Positions 1 through 10,271 of a DNA stretch of 64,000 bases are shown piece by piece. Under the pieces are notes generated by a model that was given only the letters and a program-made list of their open reading frames with translations, had not been told where the DNA came from and did no database searches. How positions within the stretch are numbered: the first letter of the stretch is position 1; every line of letters starts with the position of its first letter. Both the position numbers and the translations under genes were made by a program. Origin of the DNA: Polaromonas sp. (GTDB lineage Bacteria; Pseudomonadota; Gammaproteobacteria; Burkholderiales; Burkholderiaceae_C); NCBI RefSeq assembly GCF_029945925.1, contig NZ_JAQSDN010000042.1, positions 1-64,000 on the forward strand, read 5' to 3'.

Positions 1-77
1 TGGTCGGTGTGAAAGGATTCGAACCTTCGACCCCTTGCACCCCATGCAAGTGCGCTACCAGGCTGCGCCACACACCG
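1..77 (-). tRNA. tRNA-Pro (anticodon GGG)
   Basis: On the minus strand the sequence folds as a 77-nt cloverleaf. The acceptor stem is CGGTGTG paired with CACACCG, followed by discriminator A and an encoded CCA at positions 1-3. The anticodon stem CTTGC/GCAAG encloses loop ATGGGGT, which reads GGG, and the T-arm contains GGTTCGAATCC. The first base pair C-G is the usual proline identity feature. It lies just downstream of the MerR-type gene, at the end of the thrS-to-ihfA block. Confidence 0.97.
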
Positions 78-114
78 TCAAGCTTCAAATTATAGCGTGC
101 TTGTTTGGGCTGTT

Positions 115-594
115 TCAGTAAGTGGCACTGAGCAGATCGCGAATTTCGAACAATTCGCGGCGCAGCAGCTGCAGCCTTTGCTGCGCCGCACTGCCATCAG
201 GCAAGGGCGCCATGTCGGACGCGCTGTCTTCAAAGTCCATCGAGTCGCCAAAGTCATCAAGAATCGAGTCGCCGGCTTCCACCACGTCCACACCTTCCAG
301 CATGACTTCACCGTTGCGGCGCTTGTCACGTTCGGTCTGCACGATCTCCTGCAGCTTGTTGCGCGCACCGCTGATGGTGAACCCCTGGTCGTACAGCAGA
401 TCACGTATGCGCCGGATCATCAGCACTTCGTGGTGCTGGTAGTAGCGGCGGTTACCGCGCCTTTTCATCGGGCGCAACTGCGTGAACTCTTGCTCCCAAT
501 AACGGAGCACATGAGGTTTGACGCCACATAAATCGCTGACTTCACCGATCGTGAAGTAGCGCTTGGCGGGAATGGGGGGGAGAGTTTTCTCCAA
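115..594 (-). CDS. MerR-family transcriptional regulator
   Basis: This 159-residue protein has an N-terminal MerR winged helix-turn-helix at about residues 13-80, with the segments YFTIGEVSDLCGVKPHVLRYW and RRYYQHHEVLMIRRI. The rest is a short acidic, helix-forming tail without the cysteine pattern of metal-sensing MerR proteins, so the effector is unknown. The reading frame opens with TTG and has no good Shine-Dalgarno, so the start is uncertain; no ATG lies between it and the HTH. It follows ihfA after about 300 bp and precedes tRNA-Pro. A MerR-like gene beside ihfA is common in beta-proteobacteria, but its target is not evident here. Confidence 0.88.
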   Translation of the reverse strand: MEKTLPPIPAKRYFTIGEVSDLCGVKPHVLRYWEQEFTQLRPMKRRGNRRYYQHHEVLMIRRIRDLLYDQGFTISGARNKLQEIVQTERDKRRNGEVMLEGVDVVEAGDSILDDFGDSMDFEDSASDMAPLPDGSAAQQRLQLLRRELFEIRDLLSATY

Positions 595-891
595 TTAAAT
601 CAATACGCTATGAGGTGAAGCTACAAATCTACTCTAACAGGAAACTTAGTGCAAATAGTTACAAACACCAAAATCGGATGTGTTGTTTAAGCCACAAGCG
701 GTAACGCGACGGCCCCAGCCGGAAAAGTGATGGATAAAGCGTCCAGAGACGCATGTCTGCGCACCGGCGAGGTCAGGGGAAATCAGGTCCCTGGATCGCC
801 ATGTGCATGAAAGAGCCCATTGCCGGGAAGGCGGGTGGCAGCCTGGATCGGGGGACGGGGCTGGCGCCTGAGTTGGCGGCACTGCCGCCCT

Positions 892-1218
892 TCAACCGGG
901 TGCGGTCTGGCCCTGGATCTGCTCTTTGAGTTTGTGGCTGGCGTGAAAAGTCACCACCCGGCGGGCCTGGATGGGGATGGATTCACCGGTACGCGGGTTG
1001 CGACCCGGACGCGGCGCCTTGGTGCGGATCTGGAAATTGCCGAAGCCGGAAATCTTCACATCGTTGCCATCGACCAGGCTGTCCGACACAAGGTCGAAAA
1101 ACGCGTCGATCATGTCCTTGGATTCGCGCTTGTTCAGGCCGATCTGCTCAAACAGCAACTCCGCGAGATGGGCTTTGGTCAGCGCCGGGCTCTCAAGACT
1201 TTCAACGGAAAATTCCAC
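892..1218 (-). CDS. ihfA: Integration host factor subunit alpha
   Basis: IhfA pairs with IhfB to form a sequence-specific DNA-bending protein used in transcription, replication and recombination. The 108-residue product matches the HU/IHF family in length and carries the beta-arm DNA-binding motif [11 protein letters not shown] at about residues 69-79. [19 protein letters not shown] near the N terminus is typical of IhfA. The start is GTG at 1216-1218, supported by GAGGAG six bases upstream. It lies 44 bp after pheT, as in many proteobacteria, and is probably cotranscribed with it. The 297 bp between ihfA and the MerR gene show no further gene. Confidence 0.96.
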   Translation of the reverse strand: MEFSVESLESPALTKAHLAELLFEQIGLNKRESKDMIDAFFDLVSDSLVDGNDVKISGFGNFQIRTKAPRPGRNPRTGESIPIQARRVVTFHASHKLKEQIQGQTAPG

Positions 1219-1262
1219 GACGCGCTCCTCGCTGTTAACTGTTGTTATTGTGTTCCCGGAAC

Positions 1263-3689
1263 CTAGGCACGCAAACGCGCCTGCAGGCTGCTGCCGAGAT
1301 TGTCGAGCACGGCCTTGATCGCCGCCTCAATCTGCTCGTCGGTCAGTGTAGCGTCGTCGCTGCCAAGCACCAAGCGCACGGCCAGACTTTTCTCACCGAG
1401 CTGCATCGCGGCATTGGCCTGTTGCGGCCGGTAGATGTCGAACAGCGTCGCCGATTTGAGCAGGCCATGCGTGTCTGCGCCATGGATGGCAGCCATCAAC
1501 GCCGAATGGGTCACCGCTTCGGCAACAATCACCGCGATGTCACGCTCGACCGGCTGGCGCTTGCTCACCGGCTGGAAGCCGGGCATAGGACGCTGCAGCA
1601 CGGCATCGAGCGCCAGTTCGAAAACAATGGGCGCCTGCGCCAGCTCGTAGCCCTGACGCCACTGCGGATGCAGCTCGCCGACAAAACCAACCTCCACGCC
1701 GTCGATGGCAACGCTGGCGCAACGGCCCGGATGCATGGCCGGGTGGGCCGCAGGTGCAAACACCGGCTGCAACGGCGCCAGCAGGGCCTGCACGTCACCC
1801 TTGACGTCGAAGAAATCCACACCCTTGTCGGACGTGCTCCATTGCAGGGTCTCGCGCGGCCCGTAGGCCAGGCCGGCCACCCGCATCGGCTGGTCAAAAC
1901 CGGCGACGGTGGTGTCGGTATTCTGGCTGCGCGCGTCGCGCAGGAAGACCCGTCCCAGCTCAAACACATTGACGCGACCGGCTTTGCGGTCGAGATTGAA
2001 CTTGAGTACCTGCAACAGCGAGCCGATCAGCGACGAGCGCATCACGCTCATCTGGCTGGCAATCGGGTTCAGCAACTTAATGGGGTTGGGGTTGCCGGCA
2101 AGCTCATGCTCCCAGCGCTCTTCGACAAAACTGAAGTTGATGGTTTCCTGGTAGCCCAGGGCCGCCAGCGCGCGGCGCACGGCAAAGGCACTGCGCCGCG
2201 CCTCCGGACGGATACGCGCGGTGATCGGTGCCAGCGGTGGCGTGGCCGGCAGCTGCTGGTAACCCACCATGCGCACCACCTCCTCGATCAGGTCTTCTTC
2301 GATCTGCAGGTCAAAGCGGTAGCTGGGCGGTGTGACGGTCAGCGTGCCCTCGCCTTCCGCCACGGGCAAGCCCAGGCGCCTGAGCGCATCGGCGCACTGC
2401 GCCTGCGTCAAAGGCATGCCGATGACCTTGGCGGCCCGCACCACACGCAGCGTCACCGGTTCGGCCTTCGGCAGATTGGCCTGCACATCGTCGATGGGGC
2501 CACACACCGTGTCCGGCGTACCGCAGATGTCCAGGATCAGTTGCGTGATGCGTTCGATGTGTTCCACCGTCTGTCCGGGGTCCACGCCACGTTCGAAACG
2601 GTGGCCGGCATCGGTCGAAAAGTTGTAGCGGCGCGAACGCCCGGCAATCGCCTTGGGCCACCAGAACGCGGCCTCGACATAGACATGTTTTGTCTCGTCG
2701 GACACGGCTGTTGCATCGCCGCCCATGATGCCGGCCAGCGACTCCACCTGGCTGTCGTCGGCAATCACGCCGACTTTGTCGTCCACCGTCACCGTGGTGC
2801 CATTGAGCAGCTTGAGCGTTTCGCCGGGTTGGCCCCAGCGCACATCGAGTCCGCCATGGATCTTGTCCAGGTCGAAAATATGCGAGGGCCGGCCCAGCTC
2901 GAACATCACGTAGTTCGAAATATCCACCAGCGCCGTCACGCTGCGCTGGCCGCAGCGCGCGAGCCGGTCCACCATCCACGGCGGGGTGGCAGCTTTTGTA
3001 TTGACGTTGCGCACGATGCGGCCGGAAAAACGGCCACACAGATCAGGCGCGCTGATGCGGACCGGCAACTTGTCCACGCTGGCCACAGCGACCGACGGAA
3101 AAGACGGGCTCACCAGAGGCGCGCCGGTCAGCGCAGCCACTTCACGGGCAATGCCGTACACGCTCAGGCAGTGCGCGAGATTGGGCGTGAGCTTGAGGGT
3201 GAACAGGGTGTCATCGAGTTTCAGGTGTTCGCGGATGTCCTGGCCCACGCGCGCGTCCGGCGCCAACTCGAGCAGTCCGCCATGGTCGTCGGACAGCTTG
3301 AGTTCGCGGGCAGAGCACAACATGCCCTGGCTCTCCACGCCGCGCAGCTTGCCGACCTTGATCAAAAACGGTTTGCCGTCGTCGCCGGACGGCAGTTCGG
3401 CACCGACCAGCGCACACGGCACCTTGATGCCGACACGGGCATTGGGTGCGCCGCAGACGATGTTGAGCAGGGAGTCCTGCCCCACATCAACCTGGCAGAC
3501 GCGCAGGCGGTCGGCATCGGGGTGCTGCACCGCTTCCTTGATCTCGCCGACCACGATGTGGGTAAAGGGCGGCGCCACCGGCTTGAGTTCTTCGACCTCC
3601 AGACCGGCCATGGTCAAGGTCTCGGCCAGGGCCTCGGTGCTCAGCGGCGGATTGCAGAATTCGCGCAACCAGGATTCGGGAAATTGCAT
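1263..3689 (-). CDS. pheT: Phenylalanyl-tRNA synthetase beta subunit
   Basis: PheT is the large subunit of the alpha2-beta2 synthetase that charges tRNA-Phe in the cytoplasm. The 808-residue chain starts [15 protein letters not shown], the standard N terminus. It contains an EMAP-like tRNA-binding region at about residues 40-150, B3/B4 editing and B5 regions in the middle, and an FDX-ACB anticodon-binding domain near the C terminus ([16 protein letters not shown]). A longer in-frame extension to 3770 exists but overlaps pheS and lacks family similarity, so the internal ATG at 3689 was chosen. It begins 19 bp after pheS. Confidence 0.97.
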   Translation of the reverse strand: MQFPESWLREFCNPPLSTEALAETLTMAGLEVEELKPVAPPFTHIVVGEIKEAVQHPDADRLRVCQVDVGQDSLLNIVCGAPNARVGIKVPCALVGAELPSGDDGKPFLIKVGKLRGVESQGMLCSARELKLSDDHGGLLELAPDARVGQDIREHLKLDDTLFTLKLTPNLAHCLSVYGIAREVAALTGAPLVSPSFPSVAVASVDKLPVRISAPDLCGRFSGRIVRNVNTKAATPPWMVDRLARCGQRSVTALVDISNYVMFELGRPSHIFDLDKIHGGLDVRWGQPGETLKLLNGTTVTVDDKVGVIADDSQVESLAGIMGGDATAVSDETKHVYVEAAFWWPKAIAGRSRRYNFSTDAGHRFERGVDPGQTVEHIERITQLILDICGTPDTVCGPIDDVQANLPKAEPVTLRVVRAAKVIGMPLTQAQCADALRRLGLPVAEGEGTLTVTPPSYRFDLQIEEDLIEEVVRMVGYQQLPATPPLAPITARIRPEARRSAFAVRRALAALGYQETINFSFVEERWEHELAGNPNPIKLLNPIASQMSVMRSSLIGSLLQVLKFNLDRKAGRVNVFELGRVFLRDARSQNTDTTVAGFDQPMRVAGLAYGPRETLQWSTSDKGVDFFDVKGDVQALLAPLQPVFAPAAHPAMHPGRCASVAIDGVEVGFVGELHPQWRQGYELAQAPIVFELALDAVLQRPMPGFQPVSKRQPVERDIAVIVAEAVTHSALMAAIHGADTHGLLKSATLFDIYRPQQANAAMQLGEKSLAVRLVLGSDDATLTDEQIEAAIKAVLDNLGSSLQARLRA

Positions 3690-3708
3690 TTTTATAAGGC
3701 CTGATGGG

Positions 3709-4761
3709 TTACTGGAATTGCGACAGAAAGCGCAGGTCACCGTCGAAGAACAGCCGCAGGTCGTTAACACCGTAACGCAGCATGGTCAGCCGGTCCGGAC
3801 CCATGCCGAAAGCAAAACCGATGTAGTGCTCGGGGTCCAGCCCCATGTTGCGCACCACCGTCGGGTGTACCTGGCCGGAACCGGCCACTTCCAGCCAGCG
3901 GCCCGCCAGCGGACCGGTCTGGAACTGGATGTCGATCTCGGCGCTCGGCTCGGTGAAGGGGAAAAAGCTGGGGCGAAAGCGCAGCACCAGATCGTTGGAC
4001 TCAAAGTAGGTGCGACAGAAGTCGGTGAAAACGACTTTCAGGTCCTTGAAGCTGACGTTCTGGCCTATCCACAGGCCCTCGCACTGGTGGAACATCGGCG
4101 AGTGCGTGGCATCACTGTCCACCCGGTAAGTGCGGCCCGGCGCGATCACGCGGATCTCGGGCATCACGCCGCCGGCGTCAATCAGCGCGCGATGTTTCTT
4201 GACATGCTGCACGGCATAACGGACCTGCATCGGACTGGTGTGCGTGCGCAGCAGGTTGGGCGCGGCTTCCGTGCCGCCTTCCACATAAAACGTGTCGTGC
4301 ATGGAACGCGCCGGATGGTCTTCGGGCGTGTTCAGCGCGGTGAAGTTGAACCAGTCGGTTTCAATCTCGGGGCCCTCGGCCACATCGAAGCCCATGGAGC
4401 CGAAAATCGCCTCGATGCGCTCCAGCGTGAGCGACACCGGGTGCAAGCCGCCAGCTGGCCGCTGGCGGCCCGGCAGTGAGACGTCCAGTGCCTCGGCCTT
4501 GAGCTGCACCTGCAGTTCGGCGTCCGCCAGCGCCTGGCGGCGCGCTGTCAGCGCGGCTTCGATGGCCTGCTTGGCCAGGTTGATGGCGGCGCCGCGGGAT
4601 TTTTTCTCTTCCACGGGCAGCGCGGCCAGGCCCTTCATCAGCTCCGTGATGCGGCCGGACTTGCCGAGGAACTGCGCCTTGGCGTTTTCCAGGTCGGCAG
4701 GCGTGACGGCCTGCGCAAAGCTGGTTTTGGCCGAATCCACCAGAACATCGAGTTCGTTCAT
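3709..4761 (-). CDS. pheS: Phenylalanyl-tRNA synthetase alpha subunit
   Basis: PheS is the catalytic class II subunit that forms phenylalanyl-adenylate and transfers Phe to its tRNA. The 350-residue length is normal. An N-terminal coiled-coil arm (about residues 1-85) is followed by the catalytic core with the motif 2 region around [18 protein letters not shown] and the motif 3 stretch [13 protein letters not shown] near the end. The ATG at 4761 has only a weak ribosome-binding site. It is separated from rplT by 147 bp containing an intrinsic terminator, so pheST transcription depends either on readthrough or on a promoter inside that gap. Confidence 0.97.
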   Translation of the reverse strand: MNELDVLVDSAKTSFAQAVTPADLENAKAQFLGKSGRITELMKGLAALPVEEKKSRGAAINLAKQAIEAALTARRQALADAELQVQLKAEALDVSLPGRQRPAGGLHPVSLTLERIEAIFGSMGFDVAEGPEIETDWFNFTALNTPEDHPARSMHDTFYVEGGTEAAPNLLRTHTSPMQVRYAVQHVKKHRALIDAGGVMPEIRVIAPGRTYRVDSDATHSPMFHQCEGLWIGQNVSFKDLKVVFTDFCRTYFESNDLVLRFRPSFFPFTEPSAEIDIQFQTGPLAGRWLEVAGSGQVHPTVVRNMGLDPEHYIGFAFGMGPDRLTMLRYGVNDLRLFFDGDLRFLSQFQ

Positions 4762-4817
4762 ATATTTCTTGTCATTAACAAACCAGCCCGGACGCCGCCT
4801 TCGCCTGTCGCCCGGAC

Positions 4818-4854
4818 AAAGAAAAAGGGCCAGAGCCTTTTCAAGCTCTGGCCC
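4818..4854 (-). terminator. Intrinsic terminator or attenuator between rplT and pheS
   Basis: Read on the minus strand, a perfect 10-bp stem GGGCCAGAGC/GCTCTGGCCC with an 8-nt loop is followed at once by a U-tract (TTTTTCTTT). It lies 55 bp after the rplT stop and 57 bp before pheS. I found no phenylalanine-rich leader peptide ahead of it, so a pheM-type attenuator is not supported and a plain or partial terminator is the simpler reading. Confidence 0.8.
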
Positions 4855-4871
4855 CCGTCTTTTGTGCGCAA

Positions 4872-4894
4872 CCAGCTATCAATTCAATAGCTGG
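4872..4894. repeat. Short palindromic repeat (dispersed family), copy 1
   Basis: CCAGCTAT and ATAGCTGG are inverted around a 7-base AT-rich centre. This is the core of a palindrome that recurs across the window (6405, 11640, 13816, 18000, 32973, 38745). It lies just downstream of rplT. The GC-rich tail seen in other copies is not well conserved here. Confidence 0.6.
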
Positions 4895-4908
4895 GTGCCC
4901 CTCAAAAA

Positions 4909-5268
4909 TCAAGCAGCAAGCTTGGCCTTGACCTGCTCCACGATGGCGCCAAAAGCAGCGCTGTCGTGAATCGCCATGTCGGACAGGACCTTGCGGTCGA
5001 TCTCGATGCCGGCTTTTTTCAGGCCGTTGGCAAACTGGCTGTAGGTCATGCCGAATGAGCGGCTGGCAGCGTTGATACGCGCAATCCACAACTGGCGGAA
5101 CACACGTTTTTTGTTACGGCGGTCACGGTAGGCATATTGCCCGGCCTTCATCACCGCTTCTTTGGCGATGCGATAGACATTGCCGCGGCGGCCGCGGAAA
5201 CCTTTTGCAAGGGCTAAAACTTTTTTGTGGCGGGCGCGAGCCGTTACACCACGTTTGACGCGAGGCAT
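4909..5268 (-). CDS. rplT: 50S ribosomal protein L20
   Basis: L20 binds 23S rRNA early in large-subunit assembly and represses its own operon in several bacteria. The 119-residue product starts [20 protein letters not shown], the family signature, and has the usual basic helical N-terminal extension and globular C-terminal half. The ATG is preceded by AGGAGTACTCAC, a strong ribosome-binding site. It lies 25 bp downstream of rpmI, in the conserved infC-rpmI-rplT order. Confidence 0.98.
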   Translation of the reverse strand: MPRVKRGVTARARHKKVLALAKGFRGRRGNVYRIAKEAVMKAGQYAYRDRRNKKRVFRQLWIARINAASRSFGMTYSQFANGLKKAGIEIDRKVLSDMAIHDSAAFGAIVEQVKAKLAA

Positions 5269-5293
5269 GTGAGTACTCCTTGTTCGTCGTTAA

Positions 5294-5497
5294 TTAAATG
5301 CCCATGCCGGGCAGCATCTGCGCCATGTGACCCATATTGGTCTCATGGACAGCAACTGCACCACGCAGGTGGCGTTTGTTCTTGGTGGTCTTCTTGGTCA
5401 GGATGTGACGTTTGAAGGCTTGGCCGCGCTTGACGGTACCACCTGGACGAACGCGAAAACGTTTCTTCGCGCTGCTCTTGGTCTTCATTTTGGGCAT
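5294..5497 (-). CDS. rpmI: 50S ribosomal protein L35
   Basis: L35 is a small basic large-subunit protein. The 67-residue product begins [20 protein letters not shown], typical of the family. An in-frame ATG six codons upstream was rejected because AAGGAGC sits at the correct distance before the internal ATG at 5497 and the family starts there. It follows infC after 269 bp of leader-like DNA that holds three tandem small hairpins, and precedes rplT by 25 bp. Confidence 0.97.
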   Translation of the reverse strand: MPKMKTKSSAKKRFRVRPGGTVKRGQAFKRHILTKKTTKNKRHLRGAVAVHETNMGHMAQMLPGMGI

Positions 5498-5564
5498 GTG
5501 AATGCTCCTTTTCATTTGTGCTCGTGAGGCGCTGCGAACCTTACGCAGACTTGATGGCCCCGAG

Positions 5565-5635
5565 CCACTTGTAGTGGCGAGTGTTTAATTCACCACTTGT
5601 CCGTGGCGAGTTTTAAGTTCACCACTGGCTGGTGG
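5565..5635 (-). repeat. Three tandem hairpin units in the infC-rpmI spacer
   Basis: Small hairpins with CCAC/GTGG stems occur at 5565-5577, 5593-5606 and 5622-5635. They are linked by two near-identical 15-base spacers (CGAGTGTTTAATTCA and CGAGTTTTAAGTTCA), giving a repeat period of 28-29 bases. The block sits in the non-coding spacer between infC and rpmI, which is where L20 autoregulation acts in enterobacteria. Whether these hairpins bind L20 is inference. Confidence 0.7.
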
Positions 5636-5766
5636 CGGGCTTTGACACCTGCCACCTTCGCAAAGGCAGGATTTCCCTGCCTTCACCGGACATGCTTTCG
5701 CATCCCCGAAAAACCTGCCGGTAAAAACACCCGCAGGTTGAACTCCTTGTCGGCGACAGCCCGCCC

Positions 5767-6384
5767 TCAGGCGCCTGTCGGTGCAGCCGGTGCCGCCGGT
5801 GCCGCTTCCGCGGGTGCCGCTGCGGGCTTGGCAGCCACCTTCTTCTTGCCCGGCGCGATCATCATGACCATTTGCCGGCCTTCGAGCTTGGGGAACTGCT
5901 CCACCAGAATCAAATCAGCCAACTCGTCACGGATACGCGCCAGCAGGGCTAGGCCCAGTTCCTGGTGCGTGATTTCGCGACCGCGAAAGCGCAGGGTAAT
6001 CTTGCACTTGTCGCCCTCTTCCAAAAAGCGCTTGATATTGCGCAGTTTGATGTTGTAGTCACCATCGTCGGTGCCAGGCCGGAACTTGATTTCCTTGACC
6101 TCGATCACCTTCTGCTTGGATTTCGCGTCCGCGGCCTTCTTCTGCTCGGCGTACTTGAATTTGCCGTAGTCCATCAATCTGCACACCGGCGGAACCGCCG
6201 TGGGAGATATCTCAACCAGATCCACGTCATGTTCACCGGCGAGGCGCAAGGCTTCCATGATGCTGACAACACCCAGAGGTTCGTTGTCTGGCCCGGTCAG
6301 ACGTACTTCGGGGGCCATGATTTCACGGTTCAAGCGATGCTTGCGTTCTTCGCGGTGGCGGCGGTCACGAAATTCAGTAGCGAT
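5767..6384 (-). CDS. infC: Translation initiation factor IF-3 (ATC start)
   Basis: IF-3 binds the 30S subunit, prevents early 50S joining and proofreads the start codon. Family residues include [20 protein letters not shown] near the N terminus and the linker and C-terminal RNA-binding domain around [20 protein letters not shown]. The usual N-terminal residues [16 protein letters not shown] are encoded upstream of any ATG, GTG or TTG. The frame is closed by TAA only 12 bases upstream of ATC at 6384, and AAAGGA lies 8 bases before that ATC. I therefore start the gene at ATC, giving 205 residues. A downstream TTG at 6333 would lose conserved residues. The C terminus is an Ala/Pro-rich tail. Confidence 0.95.
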   Translation of the reverse strand: MATEFRDRRHREERKHRLNREIMAPEVRLTGPDNEPLGVVSIMEALRLAGEHDVDLVEISPTAVPPVCRLMDYGKFKYAEQKKAADAKSKQKVIEVKEIKFRPGTDDGDYNIKLRNIKRFLEEGDKCKITLRFRGREITHQELGLALLARIRDELADLILVEQFPKLEGRQMVMMIAPGKKKVAAKPAAAPAEAAPAAPAAPTGA

Positions 6385-6398
6385 GGTTCTAATCCTTT
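6382..6398 (-). promoter_or_regulatory. infC ribosome-binding site and ATC start codon
   Basis: Minus-strand AAAGGATT is followed after a short spacer by ATC, the only start-like codon that keeps the full IF-3 N terminus; an in-frame TAA sits four codons upstream. Rare AUU-class starts are the known basis of IF-3 autoregulation in Escherichia coli. An ATC here would work the same way, because IF-3 discriminates against non-canonical starts. Confidence 0.75.
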
Positions 6399-6404
6399 AA
6401 CGTT

Positions 6405-6457
6405 TGCTATAAAAGCTATAGCAGCTTGCGCCCGCCCAACAAGGACGACAGGCCAAA
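6405..6457. repeat. Short palindromic repeat, copy 2
   Basis: TGCTATA and TATAGCA are inverted around five bases, followed by the family tail GCTTGCGCCCGCCCAACAAGG and a GGCC-AAAAT end. It lies in the 96-bp gap between thrS and infC. Confidence 0.7.
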
Positions 6458-6480
6458 ATCATTCACAAATGTGTCAGAAA

Positions 6481-8388
6481 TCAGGCTTTTTGGGTAATGT
6501 CAGAAGCAATTGTTTGCGCAAAGGCTTCGAGTGACATGACGCCAAGGTCTTTATTACCCCGGGCGCGCACGGCAACTGCGCCGGCTTCCTTCTCCTTGTC
6601 ACCTACGACAAGGATGTAAGGCAGCTTTTGCATGGAGTGCTCCCGTATTTTATACGTAATTTTCTCGTTGCGCAGATCAAGATTGACCCTAAGCCCTTGA
6701 TTTTGAAGCCTTTTAGCTATTTCACGACAGTAATCGGCCTGGGCATCGGTGATATTGAGCACCGAAACCTGCACCGGCGCCAGCCAGGTGGGCAGCGCGC
6801 CGGCATGTTCCTCGATCAGAATCCCGATGAATCGCTCCAGGCTGCCGACGATGGCCCGGTGCAGCATCACCGGGCGGTGCCGGGCACCGTCTTCGCCCAC
6901 ATATTCGGCGTCCAGCCGCTCCGGCATCGAAAAATCAACCTGCATGGTGCCGCACTGCCATTGCCGGCCAATCGCATCTTTCAGCGTGTATTCGATTTTG
7001 GGGCCGTAAAACGCGCCGTCGCCGGGTGCGATTTCGAATTCGCAACCGGAGGCGCGCAGGCTTTCCATCAGCGCATTTTCGGCCTTGTCCCAGCTCTCGT
7101 CGGAGCCGATGCGCGCTTCAGGCCGCGTCGCCACCTTGTAGATGATGTTCTTGAAGCCGAAGTCGGTGTAGACCTTCTGCAGCAGGGTCGTGTAGTCGAC
7201 ACATTCCTTGAGGATCTGCTCTTCGGTACAGAAGATGTGGCCGTCGTCCTGGGTGAAGCCGCGCACACGCATGATGCCGTGCAGGCCGCCCGAAGGCTCG
7301 TTGCGGTGGCACTGGCCGAACTCGCCGTAACGCAGCGGCAGGTCGCGGTAGCTCTTGATGCCCTGCTTGAATATCAGGATGTGGCCGGGGCAGTTCATCG
7401 GCTTGAGCGCGTACTCGCGCTTTTCGCTCTCCGTCGTGAACATGTTGTCGCGGTACTTGTCCCAGTGGCCGGTTTTTTCCCACAGCGTCTTGTCAATGAC
7501 CTGCGGGCCCTTGACCTCCTGGTAGCCGTTGTCCTGGTAGACCTTGCGCATGTACTGCTCGACACCCTGCCACACCGTCCAGCCCTTGGGGTGCCAGAAC
7601 ACCAGGCCAGGCGCATGGTCGTCGATGTGGAACAGGTCGAGTTCACGGCCCAGCTTGCGGTGGTCGCGTTTTTCCGCTTCTTCCAGCATCAGCAGGTACT
7701 GCTGCAGCTCGTCCTTGGTCGCCCAGGCCGTGCCGTAGATGCGCTGCAGCATTTCGTTGTGGTGGTCGCCGCGCCAGTAGGCGCCGGCCAGCTTCATGAG
7801 CTTGAAGAACTTCAGCTTGCCGGTGCTGGGCACGTGCGGGCCGCGGCACAGGTCTTCGAACTTGCCCTCGCGGTAGAGCGACACGTCTTCGTTGGCCGGG
7901 ATGCTCGCAATGATCTCGGCCTTGTAGTGCTCGCCCTGCTCCTTGAAATAAGCCACAGCCTCGTCGCGCGGCAACACGCGGCGCGTCACCGGCTCGTCTT
8001 TGGCCGCCAGCTCGGTCATCTTCTTTTCGATGGCCGTCAGGTCTTCCGGCGTGAAGGGGCGTTTGTAGGAAAAATCGTAGAAAAACCCGTTCTCGATCAC
8101 CGGGCCGATGGTGACCTGGGCATCCGGAAACAGCTCCTTGACCGCGTAGGCCAGCAGGTGGGCGGTCGAGTGGCGAATCACCTCCAGGCCTTCCGGGTCC
8201 TTGGCGGTGATGATGGACAGCGGGCTGTCGGCAGAAATCAGGTAGCTCGTGTCCACCACCTTGCCGTTGACCTTGCCGCCCAGCGCAGCCTTGGCCAGGC
8301 CGGCGCCAATGGAGGCGGCGACCTCGGCCACCGTCACGGGCTGGGAAAATTCGCGGATCGAGGCGTCTGGCAGCGTAATTTTGATCAT
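6481..8388 (-). CDS. thrS: Threonyl-tRNA synthetase
   Basis: ThrRS charges tRNA-Thr and hydrolyses mischarged Ser-tRNA. The 635-residue protein has the expected order: TGS domain (about residues 1-61), editing domain with [11 protein letters not shown] at about residue 73, class II catalytic core with the zinc-binding cysteine in MNCPGH and motif 2 around [13 protein letters not shown], then the anticodon-binding domain ([15 protein letters not shown]). The ATG at 8388 is the family start. It is the first gene of the infC-rpmI-rplT-pheST-ihfA series. Its leader contains a hairpin with a U-tract and a small threonine-rich reading frame. Confidence 0.98.
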   Translation of the reverse strand: MIKITLPDASIREFSQPVTVAEVAASIGAGLAKAALGGKVNGKVVDTSYLISADSPLSIITAKDPEGLEVIRHSTAHLLAYAVKELFPDAQVTIGPVIENGFFYDFSYKRPFTPEDLTAIEKKMTELAAKDEPVTRRVLPRDEAVAYFKEQGEHYKAEIIASIPANEDVSLYREGKFEDLCRGPHVPSTGKLKFFKLMKLAGAYWRGDHHNEMLQRIYGTAWATKDELQQYLLMLEEAEKRDHRKLGRELDLFHIDDHAPGLVFWHPKGWTVWQGVEQYMRKVYQDNGYQEVKGPQVIDKTLWEKTGHWDKYRDNMFTTESEKREYALKPMNCPGHILIFKQGIKSYRDLPLRYGEFGQCHRNEPSGGLHGIMRVRGFTQDDGHIFCTEEQILKECVDYTTLLQKVYTDFGFKNIIYKVATRPEARIGSDESWDKAENALMESLRASGCEFEIAPGDGAFYGPKIEYTLKDAIGRQWQCGTMQVDFSMPERLDAEYVGEDGARHRPVMLHRAIVGSLERFIGILIEEHAGALPTWLAPVQVSVLNITDAQADYCREIAKRLQNQGLRVNLDLRNEKITYKIREHSMQKLPYILVVGDKEKEAGAVAVRARGNKDLGVMSLEAFAQTIASDITQKA

Positions 8389-8404
8389 GGTGGGCAGGCT
8401 CTGG

Positions 8405-8434
8405 AAAACAAAAAGCGCGGGAACTGCCGCGCTT
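8405..8434 (-). terminator. Terminator-like hairpin in the thrS leader
   Basis: On the minus strand, AAGCGCGG and CCGCGCTT form an 8-bp stem with a 6-nt loop, followed by TTTTTGTTTT. It ends about 17 bp before the thrS ATG, so it is an attenuator candidate rather than the end of an upstream gene. Confidence 0.6.
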
Positions 8435-8456
8435 GGTAAAGGATGGGGATGGAGGC

Positions 8457-8495
8457 TTGCTATCTATTGAGTAGCTACAAATCACCAAGGGATGC
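8457..8495. repeat. Degenerate short palindromic repeat, copy 3
   Basis: TTGCTAT-CTATTG-AGTAGC followed by an ACCAAGGGATGC tail resembles the dispersed palindrome family, but with imperfect arms. It lies in the thrS leader between the putative leader peptide and the hairpin. Confidence 0.4.
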
Positions 8496-8497
8496 GG

Positions 8498-8551
8498 CTA
8501 GCGCCCGGGGCGACTCCAAACTGGAGGCGTGATCGTAGTTCGCGGTGTCAT
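8498..8551 (-). CDS. Possible thrS leader peptide (threonine-rich, 17 residues)
   Basis: A 17-codon frame reads MTPRTTITPPVWSRPGR and stops at TAG. Four of its first eight codons specify threonine (ACA, ACT, ACG, ACG). An AGGAAGGA element lies about 11 bases upstream of the ATG, a somewhat long spacing. Downstream are a palindrome and a hairpin with a U-tract before thrS. The layout resembles amino-acid attenuation, with threonine codons ahead of a terminator. A frame this short could arise by chance, so this is a hypothesis. Confidence 0.3.
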   Translation of the reverse strand: MTPRTTITPPVWSRPGR

Positions 8552-8619
8552 AACCCGCGCGATCCTTCCTGTTTCCGGTTTGATTGATTGCATGAGGTTA
8601 TTTTACGGCAGCTTCGGGC

Positions 8620-8805
8620 TCAGGCCCCACCCGGCACGCCCGGAGGGGAAAAAGCCAGCCCCAGGCAGCGCGGGCACTCGGTGATGACCGTCTGTTTTTC
8701 GACCTCGAAATCCTCGGTGATGTTTTCACTGTCCATGCGGAGTTCGCCCGTTGCGTTGCAGTCGGGGCAAGGCGTACGGTTGAATCCCATGGTGGCCTCT
8801 GACAT
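8620..8805 (-). CDS. Small CxxC zinc-ribbon-like protein
   Basis: A 61-residue protein carries CPDC near residue 14 and CPRC near residue 47. This paired CxxC arrangement resembles a zinc ribbon or one DnaJ-type zinc module (CPDCNATGEL, CPRCLGLAF). The ATG at 8805 was chosen because GGGAG lies six bases upstream; a second ATG sits five codons later. It follows aceA by 146 bp on the same strand. I do not recognise a named family, and zinc binding is inferred only from the cysteines. Confidence 0.6.
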   Translation of the reverse strand: MSEATMGFNRTPCPDCNATGELRMDSENITEDFEVEKQTVITECPRCLGLAFSPPGVPGGA

Positions 8806-8951
8806 GGCACGCTCCCGGCAGTGTGGGTTCTGGATCAGCCGCACTCTACGCGAAAACCCGGCACATGCCAAAAGGAAAGGCCCGGGCAAGCGCATCGCTT
8901 GGGCCGGGCTACCGGTCGCCTCGCGAGGCAACCGTTATTTCAATGATCCGC

Positions 8952-10271
<1,320 letters not shown>

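Noticed and set aside
1242-3704. Long open frame antisense to pheT (about 820 codons)
   Set aside because: It mirrors a well-conserved gene in GC-rich DNA, has no recognisable domain and a biased Arg/His/Gln composition typical of antisense frames. The same applies to antisense frames over thrS (6628-8439), the histidine kinase (34643-36265), fumA (36401-38179) and lon (59608-61002).
4759-4776. Five-codon frame (MTRNI) whose stop overlaps the pheS start
   Set aside because: It looks like a coupling mini-cistron but has no ribosome-binding site, and such short frames are expected by chance.
8389-8619. T-box or tRNA-like element upstream of thrS
   Set aside because: No T-box sequence or cloverleaf could be found; T-boxes are also not expected in proteobacteria.
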